From NCBI GenBank assembly GCA_017555745.1, contig JAFZFU010000087.1, forward strand, positions 1 through 40,749: a DNA stretch of 40,749 nt, read 5' to 3'. Numbering within the stretch: the stretch's first letter is position 1; every line of letters starts with the position of its first letter. Positions 33,808-40,749 of the stretch are shown piece by piece. A program made the position numbers and the translations under genes. Source of the DNA: Bacteroidales bacterium. Its GTDB lineage: Bacteria > Bacteroidota > Bacteroidia > Bacteroidales > P3. The notes under the pieces are model-generated. The model saw only the letters and a list, made by a program, of their open reading frames with translations, did no database searches and was not told the origin of the DNA.

Positions 33808-34104
33808 ATGGCCGATTTAATAATAGGACTACTTTTCTTGGCGATAGGCATAGTACTTGCACTTGTATTGCCAACACCAAAGTTTAGCACGAAGAAATCG
33901 CTTTTGGTGAAAATGCTTAAAAGCGATGCACTGTGGAGTGAAATCTTTACGAATTTGGGATTAATAAGCATAGGAATATATTGTTTTGAACTCGAAACCA
34001 TAACATGGAAAAACGGAATATTCTTATTTATTTCAGTTCTCTCAATATCTGATGTAATAACAAGAATAATAAAAACAATAAAACAGTATAAAGAAACAAA
34101 ATAA
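33808..34104 (+). CDS. small membrane protein of the ABC operon
   Basis: The 98-aa protein starts 7 bp after the ATPase stop. It has an N-terminal helix (LIIGLLFLAIGIVLALVLP), a charged linker (KFSTKKSLLVKMLKSD), a second helix (about residues 46-60, NLGLISIGIYCF) and a third hydrophobic stretch (NGIFLFISVLSISDVI). No family is recognised. The tight spacing suggests an accessory membrane component of the transporter. Confidence 0.7.
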   Translation: MADLIIGLLFLAIGIVLALVLPTPKFSTKKSLLVKMLKSDALWSEIFTNLGLISIGIYCFELETITWKNGIFLFISVLSISDVITRIIKTIKQYKETK

Positions 34105-34140
34105 CCTTCAATCAAAATGAATAAATATGAATAAACGATA

Positions 34141-34168
34141 GAGGGCAAAATCAGATTTGCCCTCCTTA
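34141..34168 (+). terminator. intra-operon hairpin
   Basis: GAGGGCAAA pairs with TTTGCCCTC (9-bp stem, 6-nt loop), followed by the weak tail CTTATAAC. It lies between the small membrane gene and the first GIN gene, and may reduce or process the transcript. Confidence 0.6.
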
Positions 34169-34184
34169 TAACAAAAAAACGAAT

Positions 34185-35411
34185 ATGAATAGAACAAAAT
34201 ACTTAGCAATAGTAGTGGCAACAGCTTGCATAACTTCGTGCAATATGCTTACTGAAGACTACAAAGAATTTATCTCTAACCAGAGCGATGAGGTGCAAAA
34301 GATAAAATTATCGGGACCTATCGAAGTACGTAACATTGAGGTTGACGAGTTCAACGCCATAGAATCAGAGTTTGGCATTATGGATATCGAATACAGTCAA
34401 TCGGAGGGCGAACCTATGGTGCAACTTTGTTGTAACAACGAGATAATGGCTTTGGCTGATATATATGTTGACAATGAAGTGCTGTATATCGAAATGAACG
34501 ATAGTGTAGACTTCGAAGATATTCAATGGGAGATAGATAAAAACTATCAATGTATTCTTAAATGCAGTTCCAAACAACTGAAAAGTATAACCCAAAAAGG
34601 CAGTGGCAATCTGACACTTAAAACTGCCATTACAGGCGATGTTTTGGAAATAGACATGTCGGGAATGGGCGACCTCGAATGCTTGCAACCATTGGATGTT
34701 GAGGTGCTGAACATCTCGTCGAAAGGCAGTGGCAATGTTTATCTTTGTGGAAACTTAAACAGAGGTCAGATAGAGTTTTCGGGAATGGGCGATTTGAATA
34801 TCAACGGAACGCTATCGGCACAATACCTTGATGTGGAAATGAATGGTTCGGGCAATATAAAAATTTCCAAACCTATAACTATCGATACTTTAGAAATAGA
34901 AACTTCGGGAATGGGCAACGTGGATATAGATGGAACTATAAAGATAAAGGTGGCTGATATATCGATGTCGGGTTCCGGCAATATAAACGCCAATAGTCTG
35001 CATATAAATAATTTGAATATAGAAACTTCCGGAATGGGCAATGTAAATATTGATAGCTTTGATGGCGATAACATTGCAATAACATCGAGCGGTTCGGGCA
35101 ATACTACTATCAAAAAACTAAACTCAAAAGATATGCAACTATCTTGTTCTGGAATGGGCGATGTGAAAGTAAAAAAAGGTATTGCCACCAATGTGTCAAT
35201 AAACTATAGTGGCAGTGGCTCGCTCAACGCCAAAGGATTGTCTGCCGACAATATGCAGTTTGTTGCTTCGGGAATTGGCGACCATCGGATAGGAGAGGTA
35301 AAAAACTCGCTCAATGTAAAACTGCGAGACAAAACATCGCTCACCTATAGTGGCAACCCCGCATCCATAACAGAAAAAATAGGTAAAAAAGCTAAACTAA
35401 ACAAAAGATAA
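34185..35411 (+). CDS. lipoprotein with long GIN-domain (DUF2807-type) beta-helix
   Basis: The 408-aa protein has a lipoprotein signal (lipobox ITSC, Cys19). After an N-terminal part it consists of a striking alternation of G-S-G-N and S-G-M-G-(D/N) turns about every 20 residues (about 11-12 turns, residues 130-380), which is the pattern of the head-GIN-domain family and predicts a right-handed beta-helix. Such proteins sit on the cell surface or in the periplasm; their function is not defined. It is the first of two GIN-like genes placed between the transporter ATPase and its permease. Confidence 0.85.
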   Translation: MNRTKYLAIVVATACITSCNMLTEDYKEFISNQSDEVQKIKLSGPIEVRNIEVDEFNAIESEFGIMDIEYSQSEGEPMVQLCCNNEIMALADIYVDNEVLYIEMNDSVDFEDIQWEIDKNYQCILKCSSKQLKSITQKGSGNLTLKTAITGDVLEIDMSGMGDLECLQPLDVEVLNISSKGSGNVYLCGNLNRGQIEFSGMGDLNINGTLSAQYLDVEMNGSGNIKISKPITIDTLEIETSGMGNVDIDGTIKIKVADISMSGSGNINANSLHINNLNIETSGMGNVNIDSFDGDNIAITSSGSGNTTIKKLNSKDMQLSCSGMGDVKVKKGIATNVSINYSGSGSLNAKGLSADNMQFVASGIGDHRIGEVKNSLNVKLRDKTSLTYSGNPASITEKIGKKAKLNKR

Positions 35412-35420
35412 CCACAAGAT

Positions 35421-36233
35421 ATGAAAACGATGAATAAACTAAAAAGATATTTAATATTAGCTATACTGACACTTTTAGTGGGTGTTGTAAGTTCGTGTAA
35501 TGACGTAATATATACTGACGAAAGTATCGAAGAAGGCTTAAAATCGGGAGAGCTGACAAAGTTGGTTATAGATTCGGTATATTTTGATAAGATAGATGCG
35601 GCCGGTAAATTTTATATTGAGTATTCTCAAAGCAATGACGTTCCTTGTGTGGAGGCGATAGTAAAAACCAACGTTATGTCGGCATTGGATATACGTGTAC
35701 AAGATAGTACTCTTATAGCCAAAATAGCAGACTGCGACAGCATAGGGATGGACAAAAAAACATTCGACAGCATTCTTTGGGAAAATAAAAATATGGTATT
35801 GATTGTAAAATGTAATTCGCCAAATCTACATTCTGTACATACGATAAATAATCCTATAGTTAAGATTGTCTCCCTCTTTAAAGGCGATGAACTTAATGTA
35901 GATATGGAGGTAGGAGGTAAGTTTAAAAATGATGCTACTCTAAAAGTTAAAGAGCTAAACATCAAAACAAGTGGAGAAGTCAAAATTTTTGGAATGGTAG
36001 ATACAGCTAATATTCTTGTATTGGGTCGAGGTTGCATTAAATCACCCGGACTTGATATAGACAATTTGAATATGGATATATCAACAGATGACAATGGAAA
36101 GGATTGCAAAGTAGGAACTATAAACAAAACATTGAATTTACTTATAGTTGGTACAACTACTTTTACCTATAAAGGTACTCCAACTGTAATAAACAATTTT
36201 GTGGACGAAACATCAGAAGTAATAAATGAATAA
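35421..36233 (+). CDS. GIN-domain-like lipoprotein, second
   Basis: The 270-aa protein starts 9 bp after the previous stop and has a lipoprotein signal (lipobox VSSC, Cys26). The early segment FDKIDAAGKFYIEYSQSND parallels FNAIESEFGIMDIEYSQSEG of the upstream protein, so the two are paralogues. The later GSGN/SGMG turns are degenerate or lost (KTSGEVKIFGM is one remnant). It is probably a divergent companion rather than an equal copy. Function unknown. Confidence 0.8.
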   Translation: MKTMNKLKRYLILAILTLLVGVVSSCNDVIYTDESIEEGLKSGELTKLVIDSVYFDKIDAAGKFYIEYSQSNDVPCVEAIVKTNVMSALDIRVQDSTLIAKIADCDSIGMDKKTFDSILWENKNMVLIVKCNSPNLHSVHTINNPIVKIVSLFKGDELNVDMEVGGKFKNDATLKVKELNIKTSGEVKIFGMVDTANILVLGRGCIKSPGLDIDNLNMDISTDDNGKDCKVGTINKTLNLLIVGTTTFTYKGTPTVINNFVDETSEVINE

Positions 36234-36254
36234 ATAACCAATTGGCTTTTTTAG

Positions 36255-36326
36255 ATGAAAAGACAATATACAGAGCATATAAAAGTCCTCGTTGAAAAAG
36301 TCATCAATAAAAATAAAGAAATATGA
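36255..36326 (+). CDS. possible 23-aa peptide overlapping the permease start
   Basis: ATG 36255 opens MKRQYTEHIKVLVEKVINKN... and stops in the ATGA that starts the next gene. The overlap would allow coupled translation. There is no homology to support it. Confidence 0.3.
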   Translation: MKRQYTEHIKVLVEKVINKNKEI

Positions 36327-37174
36327 ATAATAATAAGTTTGATTTTTCGAGATTTAAAAAAGTAATCGTTTACGATTTTAATCAGTATCTTCGCCGCTAT
36401 GGTGTGGTGATGGCTGTTCTTATAGGATTGCCCACAATATTGGTGTGGCTATCGTCTCTATCTGTACTTTCGTGGGGTAGCACAGGATTAGATGATGTAA
36501 TGAATATATCTCCGGTAATACGCTTTTCGGCTATAACTTCGGGATGGAATTTGGCTATATTTTTGGCTCCTGCGTGGCTTTATGGCTTTATAAATATGAA
36601 GAAAGATGGTCCGCAATATGCCACACTACCTGCTACCTATCTTGAAAAGTTTTGTAGCATACTCTTTTATACTATTATTTTTACTCCTGTGGCGTATATG
36701 GCGGCAGCATTGTTGGTGGATATATTGCTTACCATTTTGCCTTTTGGAGGATACCAAGAGTTTATTTGGAACTTAAATTTATTAGAATATTATGACGATG
36801 TTTATTATGGCCTTAGTGAGGCTTTTACTGAAATGATGTTATCAAATAGTTGGATAAGCAATATATTGGGTGTGGTTGCATCATCGTCGCTTATGTTTTT
36901 CTTTTCCACAGTGTTCAAAAAACACAAATTGGCAAAAACATGTGCTTTGATTTTTGGCGTTTTCTTTGTACTTATGATAGCCTTCTTTGCCGCTATACCT
37001 TCCATACTGGTATATATAGGTGAAAACGGTGCATATTTCGAAGAACATTTTCTTCCATATGTTTCTGAACACATTATTCCTATCGTATATTATGGGATGC
37101 TAATATATGAAGTGGTACAAATCCTGGTATGCTACGTGTGGGGATATCATAGAATGAAGAGAATGAAATTTTAA
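36323..37174 (+). CDS. ABC-2-type membrane protein, probable permease
   Basis: The 283-aa product has about six hydrophobic segments: VVMAVLIGLPTILVWLSSL (about 28-46), the region near 75-90, FYTIIFTPVAYMAAALLVDI (about 112-131), a segment near 185-200, LIFGVFFVLMIAFFAAIPSIL (about 208-228) and one at the C-terminus. No cytoplasmic ATPase motif is present. Its position in the operon makes it the likely membrane partner of the ATPase at 32973. A soluble, charged loop (YYDDVYYGLSEAFTEM) lies in the middle. The family is not certain beyond an ABC-2-like exporter fold. Confidence 0.75.
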   Translation: MNNNKFDFSRFKKVIVYDFNQYLRRYGVVMAVLIGLPTILVWLSSLSVLSWGSTGLDDVMNISPVIRFSAITSGWNLAIFLAPAWLYGFINMKKDGPQYATLPATYLEKFCSILFYTIIFTPVAYMAAALLVDILLTILPFGGYQEFIWNLNLLEYYDDVYYGLSEAFTEMMLSNSWISNILGVVASSSLMFFFSTVFKKHKLAKTCALIFGVFFVLMIAFFAAIPSILVYIGENGAYFEEHFLPYVSEHIIPIVYYGMLIYEVVQILVCYVWGYHRMKRMKF

Positions 37175-37180
37175 TTATTT

Positions 37181-37230
37181 TTACTATCGGCTTAGGTTGG
37201 GGTGTTGCTTTTACTGATAGCCGATAGTAA
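37181..37230. promoter_or_regulatory. 12-bp inverted repeat between the permease and gntR genes
   Basis: TTACTATCGGCT and AGCCGATAGTAA are perfectly complementary with a 26-nt loop. No T-run follows, so a processing or regulatory hairpin is likelier than a strong terminator. Confidence 0.55.
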
Positions 37231-37248
37231 GATCTAAAAACTTAAAAT

Positions 37249-37605
37249 ATGGATTTTCACGAATTAAAACCAATATATAAACAGATAATAGACACCATAT
37301 ACGAGCGTGTGCTTACCTCGCAATGGAAAGAGGAGGAACGAGTGCCCTCGGTGAGAGAGATGGCGGCAGAGATGGGGGTAAACCCCAATACGATAATGCG
37401 TGCCTATGAACATTTGCAACGTCACAATGTGTTGCAAAACTCAAGAGGTGTGGGCAACTTTGTGTGTAAAAACGCACGTGTTACAGTTATGCAAATGCGT
37501 AAAGACGATTTTATCGAAAACCAATTGCCCGATATTTTTAAGCAGATAGATATGCTCGAAATACCGTGGCAACAGATAGATGAACTCTATAGAAATAGAA
37601 AATAA
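37249..37605 (+). CDS. GntR-family transcriptional regulator (YtrA subfamily)
   Basis: The 118-aa protein has the GntR winged helix-turn-helix (residues 1-75: IYKQIIDTIYERVLTSQWKEEERVPSVREMAAEMGVNPNTIMRAYEHLQ) and only a short C-terminal part, as in the YtrA subfamily that controls ABC-transporter operons. It lies in the operon it probably regulates, with the candidate operator at 32920-32941. Its C-terminal region (DFIENQLPDIFKQIDML) is likely a dimerisation helix. The ligand or signal is unknown. Confidence 0.92.
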   Translation: MDFHELKPIYKQIIDTIYERVLTSQWKEEERVPSVREMAAEMGVNPNTIMRAYEHLQRHNVLQNSRGVGNFVCKNARVTVMQMRKDDFIENQLPDIFKQIDMLEIPWQQIDELYRNRK

Positions 37606-37616
37606 CCAAAATATAT

Positions 37617-38249
37617 ATGATGATGAAAAAACAAATATTATTAGCCGCAATAGCACTTACAGCATTGGCGGCCACAACATCGTGTAGCAATACAAACGAA
37701 TGTGATATAAAAACCGAAACGGTGGTGTACATTGGGCCACAAGATTTTTCAACCGAAGATGAACTTATATTTACTGCCAGAAACGAAGCTATAATGAATG
37801 AGCTTGGAAAAGAATGCAAGGCAGGTCGTGTGTATACCATGGAAAAGATTTTCTACAAAGAAGTGGATGATAAACCTTTGCTTGGTTTTATACCTTATTA
37901 TTCCGAAAAGCATCATTGCGATATACGTGATTTGAAAGATGTTTGCAGTATAGAAGAACTTCTAAAACCTTTGAATGAAAACGATACAGTGTTTGAAAAA
38001 CTGAAAGAAGGCTATGTTTTGCATTTTCCCGAAAATACAGGAATGTCGGGACAATGGCTTGCTTTTGTGATAGACAGTAAGGAAAATCCGGAGCATATAC
38101 TATACGAATGTCCTATGCAGTTGGATACCATAGTGGGAAATCGTTATGGAATATACAACACTGCCCATCATCTTGAGAAGGGAGAGAGAATGACATTTAT
38201 AGTATCTACACCAAGCCATAGTAAGGTTGCGGGTATCAGATATTTGTAG
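37617..38249 (+). CDS. lipoprotein of unknown function
   Basis: The 210-aa product has a lipoprotein signal with lipobox TTSC (Cys23). Three Met codons at the start are possible; MKKQILLAAIALTALAAT (37623) is the most natural. The mature part contains acidic stretches and two GIVNT-like hydrophobic strands but no recognised domain. It starts 11 bp after gntR and is probably part of the same transcript. It is not recognised. Confidence 0.7.
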   Translation: MMMKKQILLAAIALTALAATTSCSNTNECDIKTETVVYIGPQDFSTEDELIFTARNEAIMNELGKECKAGRVYTMEKIFYKEVDDKPLLGFIPYYSEKHHCDIRDLKDVCSIEELLKPLNENDTVFEKLKEGYVLHFPENTGMSGQWLAFVIDSKENPEHILYECPMQLDTIVGNRYGIYNTAHHLEKGERMTFIVSTPSHSKVAGIRYL

Positions 38250-38271
38250 TTTGGTATAAACTTATCAACCG

Positions 38272-39315
38272 ATGATAATAAGTACAATGAAACGAGTAAT
38301 AGTAGCAATAGTTACAATACTAATTGCACACGCATCGATGGGGCAAAAATATTTCGAAGGCAAGGTTGTGTATCAAAACTCTACCAAAGGTTTTGGTAGC
38401 AACTCTATTGCCGAAGAACTCTATTATCGAAGTGATGGTAGTTATGTTTATTTGGCAAAAGGTCAGTCAATGAAACTAATATATCTTGCCGATAAGCATA
38501 CTACTTATACCATCAGTCAATTAAATGGAAAGACTACTATAATGTTTGATAGTACTACAGCTTCTTCTTCCACTATCATAGAACGTATATATCTCGATAC
38601 TGATACTGTTGAGAACAGAGAATGTATAAAAGTAAAAGGTAGTATTAAATCCGGCAAGATAAGAATGAATATCACTTCTTGGATTGATACAAACGTATGT
38701 GTACTAAATACATCATCGCCTACAGGTAAAGGTTTGGAAGTGAAAAATATAACTTCTATGAATCGGCAAACTATAAGTATGCAAGCAGTCAAAAAACTAA
38801 TCTCGATAGAAGCTATGCCCGTCGATGATACATTATTTGAACTTCCGACCGAAGAAGGGATAAAATGGATAGATATGGGTAGGATAGAGGATGGTGGAAC
38901 TAATTCGGCTGATAGTTTGACAAATGAATTTGCTTGGATAATGGAAGATAACTCTGCCGATAAAACGGAATATATAATAGAAACCACCGAAAGTTCATTC
39001 GATAGCGATATTAAAAGCGGTATAGTACTTGTAGATTTTTGGGCAAAATGGTGTGCACCTTGTCAATTGCTGACGCCAAAAATGGAACTTGTAGCTCAAA
39101 AACATCTCAATGATGTGAAAGTACTTAAAGTAGATGTGGATAAATGTAAGTCGTTGGCAAGAAAATATGATGCTAAGTTTATACCTATGGTGGTGGTAAT
39201 GAAAGATGGTAATGAGATTGGGCGTTTGGTAGGTGCCGATTTTCAAAATACAGATGACGTTATTTGGGAAAAAATAAATTCCATAATTAAAACTTCGCCT
39301 CTCGAAAGCAATTAA
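38272..39315 (+). CDS. exported protein with C-terminal thioredoxin domain
   Basis: Translation from 38272 gives 347 aa; the Met at 38287 (MKRVIVAIVTILIAHASMGQ) gives the cleaner signal peptide and is probably the true start. Residues about 25-230 form an unassigned beta-rich periplasmic domain resembling the GLPGLI-type proteins (KYFEGKVVYQNSTKG). Residues about 240-340 are a thioredoxin domain with active site WCAPC (VLVDFWAKWCAPCQLL) and the cis-Pro region KFIPMVVVMKDG. It could reduce or form disulfides outside the cytoplasm. It lies 22 bp after the lipoprotein gene, near the end of the plus-strand run, and is followed by a hairpin. Confidence 0.87.
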   Translation: MIISTMKRVIVAIVTILIAHASMGQKYFEGKVVYQNSTKGFGSNSIAEELYYRSDGSYVYLAKGQSMKLIYLADKHTTYTISQLNGKTTIMFDSTTASSSTIIERIYLDTDTVENRECIKVKGSIKSGKIRMNITSWIDTNVCVLNTSSPTGKGLEVKNITSMNRQTISMQAVKKLISIEAMPVDDTLFELPTEEGIKWIDMGRIEDGGTNSADSLTNEFAWIMEDNSADKTEYIIETTESSFDSDIKSGIVLVDFWAKWCAPCQLLTPKMELVAQKHLNDVKVLKVDVDKCKSLARKYDAKFIPMVVVMKDGNEIGRLVGADFQNTDDVIWEKINSIIKTSPLESN

Positions 39316-39372
39316 GATATAAGAGTAGTTTTGTGAAATTTAGTGTTATGGAATTTTAACCGCAAAGAAATG

Positions 39373-39417
39373 AAACTCCCTCGTAATGATGATATATTCA
39401 CATTGCGAGGGAGTTTT
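39373..39417. terminator. bidirectional terminator
   Basis: AAACTCCCTCG and CGAGGGAGTTT pair perfectly (11 bp), extended by CATT/AATG, with T and A runs on each side. It lies between the thioredoxin gene and the convergent radical SAM gene and can serve both. Confidence 0.85.
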
Positions 39418-39499
39418 GATATATAGTTGAACTAACACTATTTGTTGCTACTTCCAATTAAATTTTATTATATGTTTCAATACTCTAAAATATTCCCGG

Positions 39500-40749
39500 T
39501 TAACGGTTTAAAGAATGTTTTGGTACTTTGATATTAAACCATTTGTGTAGTGGTCGTTCAAAGCCTAAGCCATTCATATAATTGTATGTGGCAAAACGTA
39601 AGCCCTGTCCTACTGCTTCGAGGTTGTAGTCGAAATGGTAGTCGAAATCTATTTCATTGTTGCAAAACGCATTCGTTGCGTTAGTTGTATGCTTGGTGCC
39701 GTATTTTTGTGGGTCTTTGCCCGATGGGCTGTGTACCGTCATAGCGTAGCGGTGCCAAAATGCCGATTGTACTATGCCTTCTTCAAACATACGTCGCACC
39801 ACCTCCAATGCGTTGATGGTTTCTTGCAATGTTTCGGTCGGGAAACCATACATCAAATATACGTGTACCATAATGCCGGCGTTGGTTAGGTTGCGAGCTG
39901 CTGTTACTGTTTGTTCTATGCTTACTCCTTTATTCATTAGTTTTAGCAGTCGGTTTGAGGCTACTTCCAAACCTCCCGATACTGCTATACATCCGGCTTG
40001 TGCCATAAGGTAGCATAGTTCGGGAGTGTAGGCTTTTTCGAATCGTATATTGCCCCAAAAACTTGTGGCTATGTTGCGGTTTATTATTTCGAGTGATAGG
40101 TTTTTAAGCATTTGCGGACTCATGGCTTCGTCTACAAAATGGAATCCGCTTTGTCCCGTCTGCTTCATTATACTTTGCATTTTGTCTACAGCTTTGGCTG
40201 CCGTAGATGTTTCGTAGCGTGATATATAGTCGAGGCAGGTATCGCAAAAGGCGCATTTTGCCCAATAGCATCCGTGAGACAGCATCATCTTGTTCCATTT
40301 GCCGTTGCTCCATAGACGGTGCATGGGGTTGGTCATTTCGGCCATAGATATGTATTCGTTCATATCTAATCCCTCAAAGTTTGGTGAAGGGGTGTCGGCA
40401 AAGGCTAGGTTTTCGTCGTCGTTGTGGCTGTATGTTATATTGTCTTTCTCTATGTAATAGGTTCTTACAAGGTTGTTTGCAGTAATTTTGTTTTCGAATA
40501 GTTGTGCTATACGCAGTAGTGGCAACTCGCCATCATCGAGGGTTATATAGTCGGTGTATTTAAATATTCTTTTTTCGGATAGTGTACGACATTCTGTGTT
40601 GGCAAAGCCTCCGCCTATCACCACTTTAATGTTTGGGTGATGTGTCTTTATGTATTTTCCACATAGCAGTGCAGCGTATAGACAGCCGGGAAAAGGTACG
40701 GTCAGGCCTATTATATCGGGTTGTTGTTTGGCTATGTGCTTTTCCAATA
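39500..40749 (-). CDS. B12-binding-domain radical SAM protein (5' end beyond the window)
   Basis: The visible 415 residues run from inside the N-terminal cobalamin-binding domain (QPDIIGLTVPFPG, VVIGGGFANTEC, DGELPLLRI) to the stop codon. The radical SAM cluster motif is CYWAKCAFC (C-x4-C-x2-C, near residue 160 of the visible part), followed by FHFVDEAMSP and GGLEVASNRLLKLMNKG, and a C-terminal part ending KVPKHSLNR. The reading frame continues past the window edge, so the true start and the first residues are not seen; a TTG near 40747 is not a start. The C-x4-C spacing differs from the usual CxxxCxxC but is seen in related B12 radical SAM groups. The substrate is unknown. Confidence 0.88.
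   Translation of the reverse strand, partial: LEKHIAKQQPDIIGLTVPFPGCLYAALLCGKYIKTHHPNIKVVIGGGFANTECRTLSEKRIFKYTDYITLDDGELPLLRIAQLFENKITANNLVRTYYIEKDNITYSHNDDENLAFADTPSPNFEGLDMNEYISMAEMTNPMHRLWSNGKWNKMMLSHGCYWAKCAFCDTCLDYISRYETSTAAKAVDKMQSIMKQTGQSGFHFVDEAMSPQMLKNLSLEIINRNIATSFWGNIRFEKAYTPELCYLMAQAGCIAVSGGLEVASNRLLKLMNKGVSIEQTVTAARNLTNAGIMVHVYLMYGFPTETLQETINALEVVRRMFEEGIVQSAFWHRYAMTVHSPSGKDPQKYGTKHTTNATNAFCNNEIDFDYHFDYNLEAVGQGLRFATYNYMNGLGFERPLHKWFNIKVPKHSLNR

Noticed and set aside
40745..40749. TTG start for the radical SAM protein at the window edge
   Set aside because: The frame is open past the edge and the visible N-terminus is already inside the B12-binding domain, so the gene is simply cut off.

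Overview
The window looks like chromosomal DNA of a member of the Bacteroidota, most likely order Bacteroidales. It is AT-rich. Its promoters fit the Bacteroidota consensus (TTTG, 19-21 bp, TAnnTTTG) rather than the E. coli one, many lipoproteins are present, and a gldE-gldD pair, GIN-domain lipoproteins and SprB/IgGFc-type giant surface proteins occur. The species cannot be named from the sequence.

Layout. 1-5.2 kb: housekeeping genes pyrD, pyrK and recQ (minus strand) diverge from kdsD (arabinose-5-phosphate isomerase, GTG start). 5.4-5.6 kb: two identical tRNA-Lys(UUU) genes in tandem. 6-9.4 kb: a small secreted protein, a secreted His/Cys/Lys repeat protein, an operon of ECF sigma factor, one-TM protein (probable anti-sigma) and CpxP/CnrX-like metal-sensing protein, then an AlkD-like DNA glycosylase. 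9.4-11.5 kb: accessory DNA with a mntA antitoxin, its hepT toxin gene broken by a 195-bp MITE-like element, short tandem repeats and a second MITE copy. 11.5-24.2 kb: two divergent giant paralogous surface-protein genes (about 1,855 aa each) on either side of a tyrosine recombinase. 24.2-25.7 kb: an intact MNT/HEPN pair between two copies of a direct repeat. 25.7-32.7 kb, minus strand: M20 amidohydrolase, aroB, ZIP transporter, lysC, gldD and gldE. 33-39.3 kb: a plus-strand ABC-transporter/GIN-lipoprotein/GntR operon, then a lipoprotein and a thioredoxin-domain protein. The end holds a B12-binding radical SAM gene cut by the window edge.

Main discovery candidate: the 17.05-18.56 kb region reads as a self-contained DNA inversion switch. 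Perfect 80-bp inverted repeats (17082-17161 and 18447-18526), continuing with a few differences into both signal-peptide codons, enclose a 1,285-bp segment carrying the recombinase. The -7 box lies in each repeat, but a properly spaced -33 box (TTTG) is present only inside the segment beside the right-hand gene. Inversion would carry this -33 box to the left-hand gene and so swap which giant adhesin is expressed. In the orientation shown, the right gene (18557-24145) is predicted ON and the left (11486-17050) OFF. Both genes end in near-identical terminators.

Other points of interest: a 195-bp MITE with TTAT/ATAA-type 4-bp target duplications (three copies, one splitting hepT exactly); a GT...AC palindrome at the start of the ABC operon that is a good operator candidate for its GntR/YtrA-type regulator; a metal-stress sigma operon beside a 13-fold HKC repeat protein; and intergenic regions full of recurring short words (tagtct, cttcgcc).
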